A stretch of DNA of 54,778 bases, from contig JAJZEE010000009.1 of the NCBI GenBank assembly GCA_021805735.1, forward strand, positions 1 to 54,778, in the 5' to 3' direction. The notes under the pieces are model-generated. The model did no database searches, was not told where the DNA came from, and saw only the letters and a list, made by a program, of their open reading frames with translations. Source of the DNA: Bacillota bacterium (GTDB lineage Bacteria > Bacillota > Bacilli > Alicyclobacillales > SLC66). This document shows, in pieces, positions 15,586-23,917 of the stretch (within the stretch, counting starts at the first letter, position 1; every line of letters begins with the position of its first letter). The position numbers and the translations under genes were made by a program.

Positions 15586-18207
15586 TTACGCGTCCAGCAA
15601 TGAACGCACCTTAGATCGCGCAGCATGCAACGCCTCCGCCAGTTTTCCAGGTTCCTTGCCCCCTGCCTGCGCGATGTCCGCTCTGCCCCCGCCGGTTCCT
15701 CCAGCCACCGTCGCAATGTCCTTGACCAGCCGACCCGCGTGAACACCTTGCTCCTGCAAGTCTGTGGGCACCACTGCAACAAAACTCACTCGATCTGCGG
15801 TCTTTGAACCAAGGACAATGAGCAGGTCCGAGCGGCTGGATTTCAGTCTATCCGCCACCACGCGCAGCGCCTCCACATCCATGCCCTGCAATTCCGCGAC
15901 CAGCATGTCCCGTCCAGCGACAGACTCCACCGACGTGAGCAGTTGAACGGCTTCCAGCGCACTGAGTTTGGTCGTAAGAGCCTCGACCTGGCGCTCCAGT
16001 TCTTTGGCGTGCGCCAGCATGCCGTCGATCCGCTTTGGCAATTGCGGCGGGTTCGTTCGCACTTGACCAGCCACAGCCCCGAGCAACTGTTCTTGCGCGA
16101 GAATATACTCATACGCATGCTGGCCAGTTACCCCCTCCACCCGGCGAATGCCCGAACCAATCCCACCTTCAGACACCAGTTTAAACAGCCCGATTTGGCC
16201 GGTGCGTTCGACATGGCATCCACCGCACAACTCGATTGAGTATGCGCCCGCCCGCACCACGCGCACCACCTCGCCGTACTTTTCCCCAAACAGGGCCATA
16301 GCTCCGAGTGCCTTTGCGTCGTCGCGCCCCATCTCTTCCGTCAAAACCAACTCGTCGCGCCAAACCTGCTCATTGACCAACCGTTCGACCCGTTCCCATT
16401 CTGCCCTGGACAGCGTGCCCACATGCGAGAAATCAAAGCGCAGACGTTCTCCCTGAACCAGCGAACCGGCCTGCGCCACGTGTTCCCCAAGCACTTGACG
16501 CAACGCCTTGTGAAGCAAGTGGGTGGCAGTGTGATTCTTTGTTATGTCTGATCGCTGCACCGCATCAATAGCCGCAGTAACCATCGCACCCGTTGCGACT
16601 TCTCCCATCGTAACTTCACATGCGTGGACATGCTGACCATGCGGCGCCTTCTGCACATCGAGCACCCGCAGTTCAAACCCGTTCCCGATGATCACGCCCC
16701 GATCCGCCGTCTGCCCGCCGCTCTCCGCGTAAAATGGCGTGCGATCGAGAATCACTTGCACGCGTTCTCCGAGTGCCGCCCGCTTCTCCAGACGATCCTC
16801 CACGATCAACGCCTCGATATGGGCTGCTGAACTGGTATCTGTATAGCCTACAAACTCACTGGCCACCGTCAGATCGCGCAATAGCGTCGTCTGGACCTGC
16901 ATGCTGTCCACTTCCTGTCGAGCGCTCCGGGCGCGTTGCCGCTGTTCGCGCAGGGCGTTCTCAAACCCTTCACGATCCACCGCCAGACCGGCCTCCGCGG
17001 CAATTTCCTCGGTCAGATCGATGGGAAAACCATACGTGTCGTACAGTTTGAAAGCTTCGTCTCCAGGAATCGTATCCCTGTCCGTCTGTTGCAAACGGGC
17101 AATAACAGCGTCCAGCAAAGCTTCTCCCTCACTGAGCGTCTCAAAGAAACGTTCCTCTTCGAGACGAATGATGCGCTCCGTGTACTCTTTTTTCGCGAGC
17201 ACCTCAGGATAATAATCGACCATCACTTCTCCGACAACGCCCACAAGAGTATGCAAAAAAGGTGTCTCACAGCCCAGCTGTTTCCCATTTCGCACGGCGC
17301 GGCGCAGTAAACGGCGAATGACGTAACCGCGGCCCTCGTTGCTTGGCGACACTCCATCTGTGATGGAGAAGACAACCGTTCTCACGTGATCGGCAATGAC
17401 TTTCAGCGCTATGTCGGCAGCCGTGTTGTTATTATAGGCCACGCCAACCCGCAGCGCCGCCGCATCGATAATGGGCCGAAACAGGTCTGTGTCAAAAGTG
17501 GTGGCGACCCCCTGCAAGACGGACGCCGTCCGTTCAAGCCCCATGCCTGTGTCTATATTTTTCTTCGGAAGAGGCGTGTAAGAACCATCCGGATTGTGAT
17601 TGTATTGACTGAACACCAGGTTCCAGATTTCGAGATGTCGGTCACAGTCGCAACTGGCGTCACATTCCGGACGTCCACATCCCACACCCTGCCCCCTGTC
17701 AAAGAAAATTTCTGAGTTTGGCCCGCATGGGCCTTCGCCAATATCCCAAAAATTGTCCTCCAACCGCAAAATACGCCCTTCCGGAATGCCGATTTCCCGT
17801 TGCCAGATGAGAAATGCCTCATCGTCTTCCGGGTGAATGGTCACGGACAACCGCTCAGGATCAATACACAAGCGATCTATGAGGAACTCCCACGCCCAGT
17901 GAATCGACTCGCGCTTAAAGTAATCGCCAATGGAGAAATTCCCGAGCATCTCGAAGAATGTTTGGTGGCGCGCCGTCTTTCCGACGTTTTCGATATCGTT
18001 GGTGCGAATGCACTTTTGACTGTTGGTCAGTCGCGGATTCGGAGGCGTCACGCGCCCGTCAAAATACTGTTTGAGCGGCGCCATGCCACTGTTGATCCAA
18101 AGCAGCGAGGCGTCCTCCTGCGGCACAAGACTGGCGCTCGGCATAATGTCGTGACCCTTTTCCCTAAAAAACTCCACATATTTTCTGCGTAATTCGCTGC
18201 CTTTCAC
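15586..18207 (-). CDS. alaS: Alanyl-tRNA synthetase
   Basis: The enzyme attaches alanine to tRNA-Ala and edits mischarged Ser and Gly. It has 873 residues from a GTG at 18207 preceded by AAGGGGGG, and begins KGSELRRKYVEFFREKGH. Class II catalytic motifs are present (MAPLKQYF, RTNDIENVGKTARHQTFFEM), as are editing-domain metal ligands in HTATHLLHKALRQ and CGGCHVERTG. The C-terminal C-Ala domain ends with GGGRADIAQAGGK. A T-box leader upstream controls it, and ireB follows after 84 bases. Confidence 0.97.
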   Translation of the reverse strand: MKGSELRRKYVEFFREKGHDIMPSASLVPQEDASLLWINSGMAPLKQYFDGRVTPPNPRLTNSQKCIRTNDIENVGKTARHQTFFEMLGNFSIGDYFKRESIHWAWEFLIDRLCIDPERLSVTIHPEDDEAFLIWQREIGIPEGRILRLEDNFWDIGEGPCGPNSEIFFDRGQGVGCGRPECDASCDCDRHLEIWNLVFSQYNHNPDGSYTPLPKKNIDTGMGLERTASVLQGVATTFDTDLFRPIIDAAALRVGVAYNNNTAADIALKVIADHVRTVVFSITDGVSPSNEGRGYVIRRLLRRAVRNGKQLGCETPFLHTLVGVVGEVMVDYYPEVLAKKEYTERIIRLEEERFFETLSEGEALLDAVIARLQQTDRDTIPGDEAFKLYDTYGFPIDLTEEIAAEAGLAVDREGFENALREQRQRARSARQEVDSMQVQTTLLRDLTVASEFVGYTDTSSAAHIEALIVEDRLEKRAALGERVQVILDRTPFYAESGGQTADRGVIIGNGFELRVLDVQKAPHGQHVHACEVTMGEVATGAMVTAAIDAVQRSDITKNHTATHLLHKALRQVLGEHVAQAGSLVQGERLRFDFSHVGTLSRAEWERVERLVNEQVWRDELVLTEEMGRDDAKALGAMALFGEKYGEVVRVVRAGAYSIELCGGCHVERTGQIGLFKLVSEGGIGSGIRRVEGVTGQHAYEYILAQEQLLGAVAGQVRTNPPQLPKRIDGMLAHAKELERQVEALTTKLSALEAVQLLTSVESVAGRDMLVAELQGMDVEALRVVADRLKSSRSDLLIVLGSKTADRVSFVAVVPTDLQEQGVHAGRLVKDIATVAGGTGGGRADIAQAGGKEPGKLAEALHAARSKVRSLLDA

Positions 18208-18303
18208 AGCGCTACCCCCCTTGCATGTCATCGCGTGACACGCGATCTGCCTGTGATCCGGTCCGACGCGGTTATCTGCTGCTGTACGGGTTCCCGCGGA
18301 TAT

Positions 18304-18540
18304 AAAAAAAGCCCCTCATCCTCCAAGGGACGTGAGACTCACGCGGTACCACCCTTATTATGCCGTGTTTGACAGCATCACTTTCATGCGCTGTAACGGG
18401 CGCTCCGTCGCGGTTGTCACGCGCGGCCTTCGGACCTCGCTTTCCCGTCCTCTTCACACACGCTTCCTTCCAGCCGTACGGAAGCGCTCTCTGGGTGTGG
18501 GCTTACCGGTACTCTTGTCCTGCATTGCCTTTGCCTTGCC
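18304..18540 (-). promoter_or_regulatory. T-box riboswitch leader of alaS
   Basis: The leader transcript contains the T-box sequence AGGGTGGTACCGCG (around 18342-18355), which pairs with the tRNA acceptor end. An intrinsic terminator follows, with stem GTCCCTT/GAGGGGC (18331-18311) and seven T residues (18310-18304). Uncharged tRNA-Ala should stabilise the antiterminator. I did not assign the specifier codon with certainty. Confidence 0.93.
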
Positions 18541-18544
18541 ACGA

Positions 18545-18573
18545 AGTATAGCAAAACCAGGCGCTGTTCGCAA
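18545..18573 (-). promoter_or_regulatory. Promoter of the alaS T-box transcript
   Basis: TTGCGA (18573-18568) and TATACT (18550-18545) are separated by 17 bases on the minus strand, a good sigma-A promoter placed just before the T-box leader. Confidence 0.7.
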
Positions 18574-18633
18574 GGAATCTGCGGACGACGGACGACCGAA
18601 ATTGCGCGCCTTTGTTCCGAAATCCACTCTGCA

Positions 18634-19644
18634 TTAATGCCTGTCATTCCCAACAATAACTGAAGCATATGCGTATAGAGCGGGCGATCCACCCGTGTGA
18701 ACAAACAGGATATTATCTTCACTTCTAAAATAGTCTTGGCGAATAAGATCTATCAAACCGGCCATGGCTTTTCCTGTGTAAACAGGATCCAAAAGAATAC
18801 CCTCTGTCCGAGCCAATAATCTAACTGCTTCGACCATTCCAGGAGTAGGGAGGGAATACCCTTCCCCCACATATTGATCAAAACATGTCACCGCATCTGG
18901 CGACAGATTGTAATTTACGTTTAAATACTTCAATGTTTCAGACGACAAATCATAGATGAGTTTCTCCTGAACTTCCTTTTTTCGACCAACATTGATTCCC
19001 GTCACAGGGATGTTGCTGTTGCTGCCGTTAAACCCCGCCAATAGTCCAGCGTGTGTTCCCCCGCTGCCGCTGGCGCATACAACATGGCGGATGCTCAACT
19101 CCTTTTCAAAGAGTTGACCAAGAATTTCCTGCGAGCAGGAAACGTAACCGAGTGTTCCAATCGGATTGGATCCGCCTTCAGGGATGACATACGGTTTTCG
19201 TCCCTGGCGTACTATGTCCTCGGCTATCTTGTTCATCTCCAACATCATGTCCGACCCGCCCGGAACTACGGTCACCCCTTCGACTCCAAGAAGATTGAAC
19301 AGGAAGTTATTGCCACTCGCGTTCGCGTCGTAACTATTTGGAACACTCTCTTCCAAAACAAGCCTGCATTTAAGGCCTTCCTTGTTGGCTGCGGCCAAGG
19401 TTAGCCGACAGTGGTTTGATTGAATGGCGCCGCAGGTAATAAGCGTATCCGAGCCCTGCGCCAGTGCATCTGCAACAAGGAATTCAAGCTTTCTGGCTTT
19501 ATTCCCGCCTGAAGTCAATCCTAAAAGATCATCTCGTTTGATGTAGATTCGCGGACCTCCAATCACTTCAGAAAAGCGCGGCAAGAATTCGATGGGCGTA
19601 GGCCCTTCTGAGTAGCGGCGCCTGGGATGTAAAGTCAGATCCAT
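18634..19644 (-). CDS. dcyD: D-cysteine desulfhydrase / ACC-deaminase family PLP enzyme
   Basis: The protein has 336 residues of the tryptophan-synthase-beta fold. The PLP lysine motif is IYIKRDDLLGLTSGGNKARK. CGAIQSNHCRLTLAAANKEG, GGSNPIGTLGYVSC and VCASGSGGTHAGLLAGF follow. This pattern fits D-cysteine desulfhydrase, which releases pyruvate, sulfide and ammonia, better than ACC deaminase, but the two are hard to separate by eye. The ATG has ACGGGGG upstream. It is a single gene between the alaS T-box and the 5S gene, and its codon use is slightly more AT-rich than alaS. Confidence 0.85.
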   Translation of the reverse strand: MDLTLHPRRRYSEGPTPIEFLPRFSEVIGGPRIYIKRDDLLGLTSGGNKARKLEFLVADALAQGSDTLITCGAIQSNHCRLTLAAANKEGLKCRLVLEESVPNSYDANASGNNFLFNLLGVEGVTVVPGGSDMMLEMNKIAEDIVRQGRKPYVIPEGGSNPIGTLGYVSCSQEILGQLFEKELSIRHVVCASGSGGTHAGLLAGFNGSNSNIPVTGINVGRKKEVQEKLIYDLSSETLKYLNVNYNLSPDAVTCFDQYVGEGYSLPTPGMVEAVRLLARTEGILLDPVYTGKAMAGLIDLIRQDYFRSEDNILFVHTGGSPALYAYASVIVGNDRH

Positions 19645-19795
19645 GTTGTATTCCCCCGTATATTGTAGAGTTTTGTCTTTCTGGATCTCATGACGCAGGG
19701 AACGTTTGGCGGAGCGGGATTTCGGAAGCTAATCGACACAGTCCGGTATACTCCTGCACCCAAGATTGCGGCAATGATTTTTTTGGCAACTACAT

Positions 19796-19824
19796 AAAAA
19801 GAAGCCCATCATAGAATGGACTTC
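19796..19824 (-). terminator. Intrinsic terminator of the 5S gene
   Basis: On the minus strand GAAGTCCAT and ATGGGCTTC form a 9-bp stem with one G-U pair (19824-19801), followed by five T residues. It starts eight bases after the 5S rRNA end. Confidence 0.85.
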
Positions 19825-19831
19825 TGTTCCT

Positions 19832-19950
19832 GCCTGGCAACGTCCTACTCTTCCAGGACCCTGCGGTCCAAGTACCATCGGCGCTGGAGGGCTTAACCGT
19901 CGTGTTCGGGATGGGTACGGGTGTGTCCCCTCCGCCATCATCACCAAGCT
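19832..19950 (-). rRNA. rrf: 5S ribosomal RNA, solitary gene
   Basis: The minus strand shows the standard bacterial 5S sequence: GGTGATGATGGCGGAGGGG at the start, CACACCCGTACCCATCCCGA and CGACGGTTAAGCCC in loops B and C, CGCCGATGGTACTT, and CCTGGAAGAGTAGGACGTTG towards the end. The length is about 119 nt. No 16S or 23S gene is adjacent: upstream is a permease gene and downstream the desulfhydrase. It has its own promoter and terminator, so it is transcribed as a separate unit. Confidence 0.95.
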
Positions 19951-19958
19951 GCGAACTT

Positions 19959-19987
19959 AATATAACAGACACCAGTCACCTTGTCAA
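19959..19987 (-). promoter_or_regulatory. Promoter of the solitary 5S rRNA gene
   Basis: TTGACA (19987-19982) and TATATT (19964-19959) are separated by exactly 17 bases, and the predicted start is the 5S 5-prime end. A consensus -35 fits a strong stable-RNA promoter. Confidence 0.8.
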
Positions 19988-20066
19988 ATGGATGTGCGCA
20001 TTCGTTCGCATTCGATTCGTCCATTCGCGCGGCTCGTCTGTGCCATTGTCACCCCGAGATTTCCGA

Positions 20067-21134
20067 TCATGCGTTCCCTCTTGCGCTGTGGATCTGCTCA
20101 TAGATCACCTTGACCACAGCGACGACCGGAACCGCGAAGATCAGGCCCATGACGCCGCCAACTTCCCCTGCCAAGAGAACCGCCAGCAGTATGAGCAGTG
20201 GATGGAGATTCATCGTTTTACCCATGATCCAAGGCGAGAACACATTGCCCTCCAACTGTTGAACGATGAGGTTGACCAACAAGACTTTTATCAGCATGGC
20301 ATGTGAAATTCCCAGCGCCATGAACAGCGCCGGCGCGGCTCCGATAAACGGACCGAGATACGGAATGACATTGGTCAACGCCACAATCAGGGACAGCAAG
20401 AGCGCATAGGGCATCCGCACGAGAAGCAGGCCTATGAATGTCGCCGTACCAACAAGCATCATGACGAGAAACTGCCCCCGGACATATTTGCCCAAGGAGT
20501 GATCAATACCGGCCAAAATCCCCGTCACCGTATCGCGGGAGTGCGCCGGAAACCAACGAACGACAAGACTTGTGAACAGAGAATAGTCCTTTAGCAGATA
20601 AAAAACGAGAAACGGAATCACAAATGCCGTTACGGTTCCCCCAACAAGATCCTTGACGCCAACCAGGGTTTGCGAGAGCCCCGTTACCAGACTGGACTCC
20701 ACGCTCCCCAGCGCCTTTTCAAGTCCGATGCGCACTCCGTTCGGAAGCACGCGAGCGGCAAACGACAGGCGATCCAACAGACTGTCAAACGTGGACACGT
20801 AACTGGGCAGTTGACGGATGAATGTACTCATTTGCTGTGCAAGGAGAGGGAGGACGTTTTGTAACAGGAGGACCATAAGGATGGCAATTACACCGTATAC
20901 GAGCAGAATTCCTATCGTGCGGGGAACGCGGCGTACGGTCAGGGCATCTACGATTGGCCGCAGTACGTAGGTCGCAATAATACTGATCAACAAGGGTAAC
21001 AGCACTGTCCAAAGCACATTCCAGATGTCAAGGAAGAAACCGCGCAGTTGCCCCAATAGGGTCAGGCAGGCCAAGACGATCAAAGACAGGACCGCTGCGT
21101 ACAGCGTACGATCTTTGCTATCCTGCAGCTTCAT
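20067..21134 (-). CDS. AI-2E family membrane permease (YrrI-like)
   Basis: The protein has 355 residues and about seven to eight membrane segments, for example YAAVLSLIVLACLTLLGQL and GILLVYGVIAILMVLLLQNV. The family signature ALTNVIPYLGPFIGAAPAL appears in the C-terminal half, with NVFSPWIMGKTMNLHPLLIL after it. Members include TqsA-type exporters and Na+/H+ antiporters; substrate is unknown. In Bacillus the homologue yrrI also lies next to alaS, so this position is conserved. Confidence 0.9.
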   Translation of the reverse strand: MKLQDSKDRTLYAAVLSLIVLACLTLLGQLRGFFLDIWNVLWTVLLPLLISIIATYVLRPIVDALTVRRVPRTIGILLVYGVIAILMVLLLQNVLPLLAQQMSTFIRQLPSYVSTFDSLLDRLSFAARVLPNGVRIGLEKALGSVESSLVTGLSQTLVGVKDLVGGTVTAFVIPFLVFYLLKDYSLFTSLVVRWFPAHSRDTVTGILAGIDHSLGKYVRGQFLVMMLVGTATFIGLLLVRMPYALLLSLIVALTNVIPYLGPFIGAAPALFMALGISHAMLIKVLLVNLIVQQLEGNVFSPWIMGKTMNLHPLLILLAVLLAGEVGGVMGLIFAVPVVAVVKVIYEQIHSARGNA

Positions 21135-21271
21135 GGCACAGCAGCCTCCACGTGTCGAACTGGACGAGCAATCCGCATAAGACAGTATATGCCGTTCACC
21201 AGTTCCCTACTACCGAGGCGCGCCGTTGCCGTTCATCAGCTATCCCGAAAAATCGTTGGTCCGTGCCGGTC

Positions 21272-21354
21272 GGAGTCATATATTGCGCCCCTGCTCAGAC
21301 ACCGCTATCGCTAAACTCGCGACGGGCGCAATATATGACTCCTCCCTGAGCGGG
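21272..21354. repeat. Hairpin-pseudoknot element, copy A
   Basis: A perfect 19-bp stem: GGAGTCATATATTGCGCCC (21272-21290) with its complement at 21324-21342. The loop contains CTGCTCAGACA and AACTCGC. The CTCGC of the loop (21316-21320) can pair with GCGGG (21350-21354) just after the stem. It lies between the AI-2E permease gene and a small membrane-protein gene. Thirty bases downstream are GATGGTGCTGCGAAGCAG and ATGAAAGTC, also seen near copy D. Confidence 0.85.
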
Positions 21355-21424
21355 CCTTGCGTCCGTGAAAAACCTTGCGGCGCCTTTTTCATTCCCTGAT
21401 GGTGCTGCGAAGCAGCATGAAAGT

Positions 21425-21862
21425 CTATTCAGTGGCGTCGTCTGCAGCACCGTCGCTTGAAGATCCGTTTGGTCCGGTATTCACAACCGTGCTTGCCGCC
21501 ACGTCAACTGAGCGCCCGGAATCATGCCCGGACGCCATACCGCCATCATAAGACCACCCAGCATTCGGCGTTTCATCGGATGGCTGAGTCAGACCACCTT
21601 TACTCCCACCCTGTGTTTGGTCAGATGTTGCGTCAAGTTGAGCGATCTCATTTTTTAACTCGAACTGCTCGTACTCCTGCGCTCGCTGCCGTTCCAGTTC
21701 CAGATTGACCGTCTGATCCCTCCGCTGATCCATTTTTCGCAAAAAATCGTCTGAAATCTTGCGACTTCTGCTCTGTAGCAGGTAGAGCGCGCCAAAGGCA
21801 ATCAGGGCGATTACGATACGTTCGGTCGTCAACACCATAGCAGGGATCACAATCCTTTTCAC
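21425..21862 (-). CDS. Small membrane-anchored protein of unknown function
   Basis: The protein has up to 145 residues. One N-terminal membrane segment (around TERIVIALIAFGALYLLQ) is followed by a charged helical region RKMDQRRDQTVNLELERQRA that may form a coiled coil. A low-complexity Ser/Gly/Asp tail ends GPNGSSSDGAADDATE. No family was recognised. The start is uncertain: GTG at 21862 or ATG at 21838, neither with an ideal ribosome site. It lies 13 bases after the zinc-ribbon gene on the same strand. Confidence 0.65.
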   Translation of the reverse strand: MKRIVIPAMVLTTERIVIALIAFGALYLLQSRSRKISDDFLRKMDQRRDQTVNLELERQRAQEYEQFELKNEIAQLDATSDQTQGGSKGGLTQPSDETPNAGWSYDGGMASGHDSGRSVDVAASTVVNTGPNGSSSDGAADDATE

Positions 21863-21875
21863 ACCGGATTTTGTT

Positions 21876-22079
21876 CTATCCGGAGACGACCGCGGACGCG
21901 TCTTCGGCCGTCAGGGAATCCGTTGGCGCAAACGCCACCAGGCTGCCATCCTCATCTACGTGATACAACTTTACTTCGTCGCCCACCAAGGCAAACTCCA
22001 TAAAACAGTTCCAGCAGTAAAACTGATTGTTGCCTATCTTTCCAATGTCGCGGCAGTTGCAATGCGGACAGCGTTCCAT
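21876..22079 (-). CDS. Small zinc-ribbon protein
   Basis: The protein has 67 residues from the ATG at 22079, preceded by AAGGGAGTG. It has a four-cysteine ribbon: MERCPHCNCRDIGKIGNNQF followed by YCWNCFMEF, with CxxC pairs spaced for zinc. The rest is a beta-type VKLYHVDEDGSLVAF. It resembles short B. subtilis zinc-ribbon proteins encoded near iscS-cymR; the role is unknown. Confidence 0.75.
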   Translation of the reverse strand: MERCPHCNCRDIGKIGNNQFYCWNCFMEFALVGDEVKLYHVDEDGSLVAFAPTDSLTAEDASAVVSG

Positions 22080-22261
22080 CTTAGCGCACTCCCTTATATC
22101 TAATTTCACTATGGTACAGGATAACCAACTGTTGATTGCCCTAACCGAATTTCGTTATGTCGACCAGGCGATCATGCGACCCATTCCTCTGATCTGGTCC
22201 GTCCCTGGTCCACGTCCGGCGATGTATGCGACTCCGGCGGCACCCGTACGCTTCGTTGTCG

Positions 22262-23413
22262 CTATTTGAGCGTTCTCGCGTCTACTGTACGCAGTCGGGA
22301 GACAGCGTCCGCTATCTGAGCGACCGCTCGGTCGACTTCAGCAAACGTATTGAATGACGAAAAACTGAATCTCACCGACGATCTCGCGTCGTCGTCACTG
22401 AGCCCCATGGCCTGCAGTACGTGCGATGGCTGAACTGATCCGGCTGTACAGGCTGATCCTCCTGAAGCTGCAATGCCTGAGAGATCCAACAGCATCAAGA
22501 GACTCTCACTGAGTACACCGGAAAAAGCCACATTACAGATGTGCTTCACAGCGTGTTCCGGACTGTTCAACCGCCAACCCGCCACGTTTCGGTTCAGGCC
22601 GCGCAGAAAATGTTCGCGCAACTCCGCAAGATGCGCGTTACGCTCGTCGCGCTCCGCGGAGAGCAACTCCACGGCTTTTGCAAAACCGACTATACCAGCC
22701 ACGTTCTCTGTTCCGGCTCTGCGATTTCGTTCCTGACTGCCGCCGCGAATGATGGGGCGAAACGGCGTACCTTTTCTCAGGTAAAGGGCTCCCACTCCCT
22801 TGGGTCCATAAATCTTGTGCCCACTAAAAGATAATAGTGACACAGGCACCGAGTTTACGTCAACAGGTAATGGACCCAAAGCCTGCACAGCGTCGCTGTG
22901 CAGGGGAATTCCACGCTCCGCAAGGCGCTGCGCCAATTCGACTACAGGTTGGATGGCCCCTGTTTCATTGTTCACCCACATCACGCTGACGAGTGCGGTA
23001 TCTGGGCGCACGGCAGCCAAGACCGCATCTACATCGACGATTCCAGTGGAATCCGGGAACACAACACTGACTTCGTAGCCCATCTCTTCAAGCAGTTCAC
23101 AGGTATGAAGAACCGCATGGTGCTCAATCGCCGTAGTAATCACGTGACGTCCTCCGGAAGCTCTCAGAACGCCGAGCAGCGCGAGAAAATCCGCTTCCGT
23201 GCCGCCACTTGTAAAAATTATCTCAGAACTGGAAGCTCCGATGGCCTCCGCCACCTGCATCCGGGCGTCTTCCACCGCCATTTTGGCTGCTTGTCCAGTC
23301 TGATGTACACTGGAGGGGTTTCCGTACACCAAAGACAGATACGGTTGCATAGCTTCCAAGACCACTGGGCTGAGCGCCGTAGTAGCGGCATTGTCCAAAT
23401 AGATCTGCTGCAT
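22262..23413 (-). CDS. iscS: Cysteine desulfurase (IscS/NifS family)
   Basis: The enzyme takes sulfur from cysteine as a persulfide for Fe-S clusters or tRNA thiolation. It has 383 residues from the ATG at 23413, preceded by GGGAGGCG. Seen are YLDNAATTALSP, the PLP lysine in SFSGHKIYGPKGVGALY, the histidine-rich TAIEHHAVLHTCE, and the persulfide cysteine in ASGGSACTAGS. It follows cymR after 27 bases, as in Bacillus (yrvO). The tRNA thiolase gene mnmA, which usually comes next, is not here. Confidence 0.95.
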   Translation of the reverse strand: MQQIYLDNAATTALSPVVLEAMQPYLSLVYGNPSSVHQTGQAAKMAVEDARMQVAEAIGASSSEIIFTSGGTEADFLALLGVLRASGGRHVITTAIEHHAVLHTCELLEEMGYEVSVVFPDSTGIVDVDAVLAAVRPDTALVSVMWVNNETGAIQPVVELAQRLAERGIPLHSDAVQALGPLPVDVNSVPVSLLSFSGHKIYGPKGVGALYLRKGTPFRPIIRGGSQERNRRAGTENVAGIVGFAKAVELLSAERDERNAHLAELREHFLRGLNRNVAGWRLNSPEHAVKHICNVAFSGVLSESLLMLLDLSGIAASGGSACTAGSVQPSHVLQAMGLSDDDARSSVRFSFSSFNTFAEVDRAVAQIADAVSRLRTVDARTLK

Positions 23414-23440
23414 ACTGCGCCTCCCGCGCATCAAGCGCCG

Positions 23441-23851
23441 TCATATATAAAACATCAGAGCCGTTGCGTCCATCTTTCCCCACATGTCAATCAGGTCCGC
23501 GACAGTCGTCGAGTCCATAACCTCTTCAATACTCGTTCGCAACCGTTCCCAAAAGAGGTCCAGACCATCATCTGATTCATCGACCACAGAGACGGGGCCC
23601 TCCAAAATGCGCAACACTTCCCCAGCCGTAATTTGAGTTGCCGGGCGCGCCAACACATAGCCACCGTACGCGCCGCGAACGCTCCTGACCAACCCGGCGT
23701 TTCGCAAAGGCGCAATCAGTTGCTCAAGATAGTGATCGGAAAGATGCTTACGCTCCGCGACTGACTTTAGGGAGACTGGATGATCATCCGCAGCCATGCC
23801 CAAATCAACCATGAGCAACAGGCCATATCGGCCTTTCGTAGAAATTTTCAT
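23441..23851 (-). CDS. cymR: Rrf2-family regulator, CymR-like
   Basis: The protein has 136 residues and begins MKISTKGRYGLLLMVDLGMA, with SDHYLEQLIAPLRNAGLVRS as the recognition region and VRGAYGGYVLARPATQI as the wing. The three cysteines that hold the Fe-S cluster in IscR are absent, which fits CymR, the cysteine-metabolism repressor that acts with CysK. Gene order rarA-cymR-iscS supports this. An inverted repeat ATAGGT-TC-ACCTAT (23852-23865) touches the start codon and may allow self-control. Confidence 0.9.
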   Translation of the reverse strand: MKISTKGRYGLLLMVDLGMAADDHPVSLKSVAERKHLSDHYLEQLIAPLRNAGLVRSVRGAYGGYVLARPATQITAGEVLRILEGPVSVVDESDDGLDLFWERLRTSIEEVMDSTTVADLIDMWGKMDATALMFYI

Positions 23852-23865
23852 ATAGGTTCACCTAT
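23852..23865 (-). promoter_or_regulatory. Inverted repeat at the cymR ribosome site
   Basis: ATAGGTTCACCTAT is a perfect 6-2-6 inverted repeat directly before the cymR start and includes its ribosome site. A -10-like TATAGT lies about 30 bases upstream. It could be an operator or occlude translation; neither is shown. Confidence 0.4.
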
Positions 23866-23917
23866 CCCCTATGATTTCCACTATACCATACCTATTGGCA
23901 CTCAATTGTGAGCGAAA

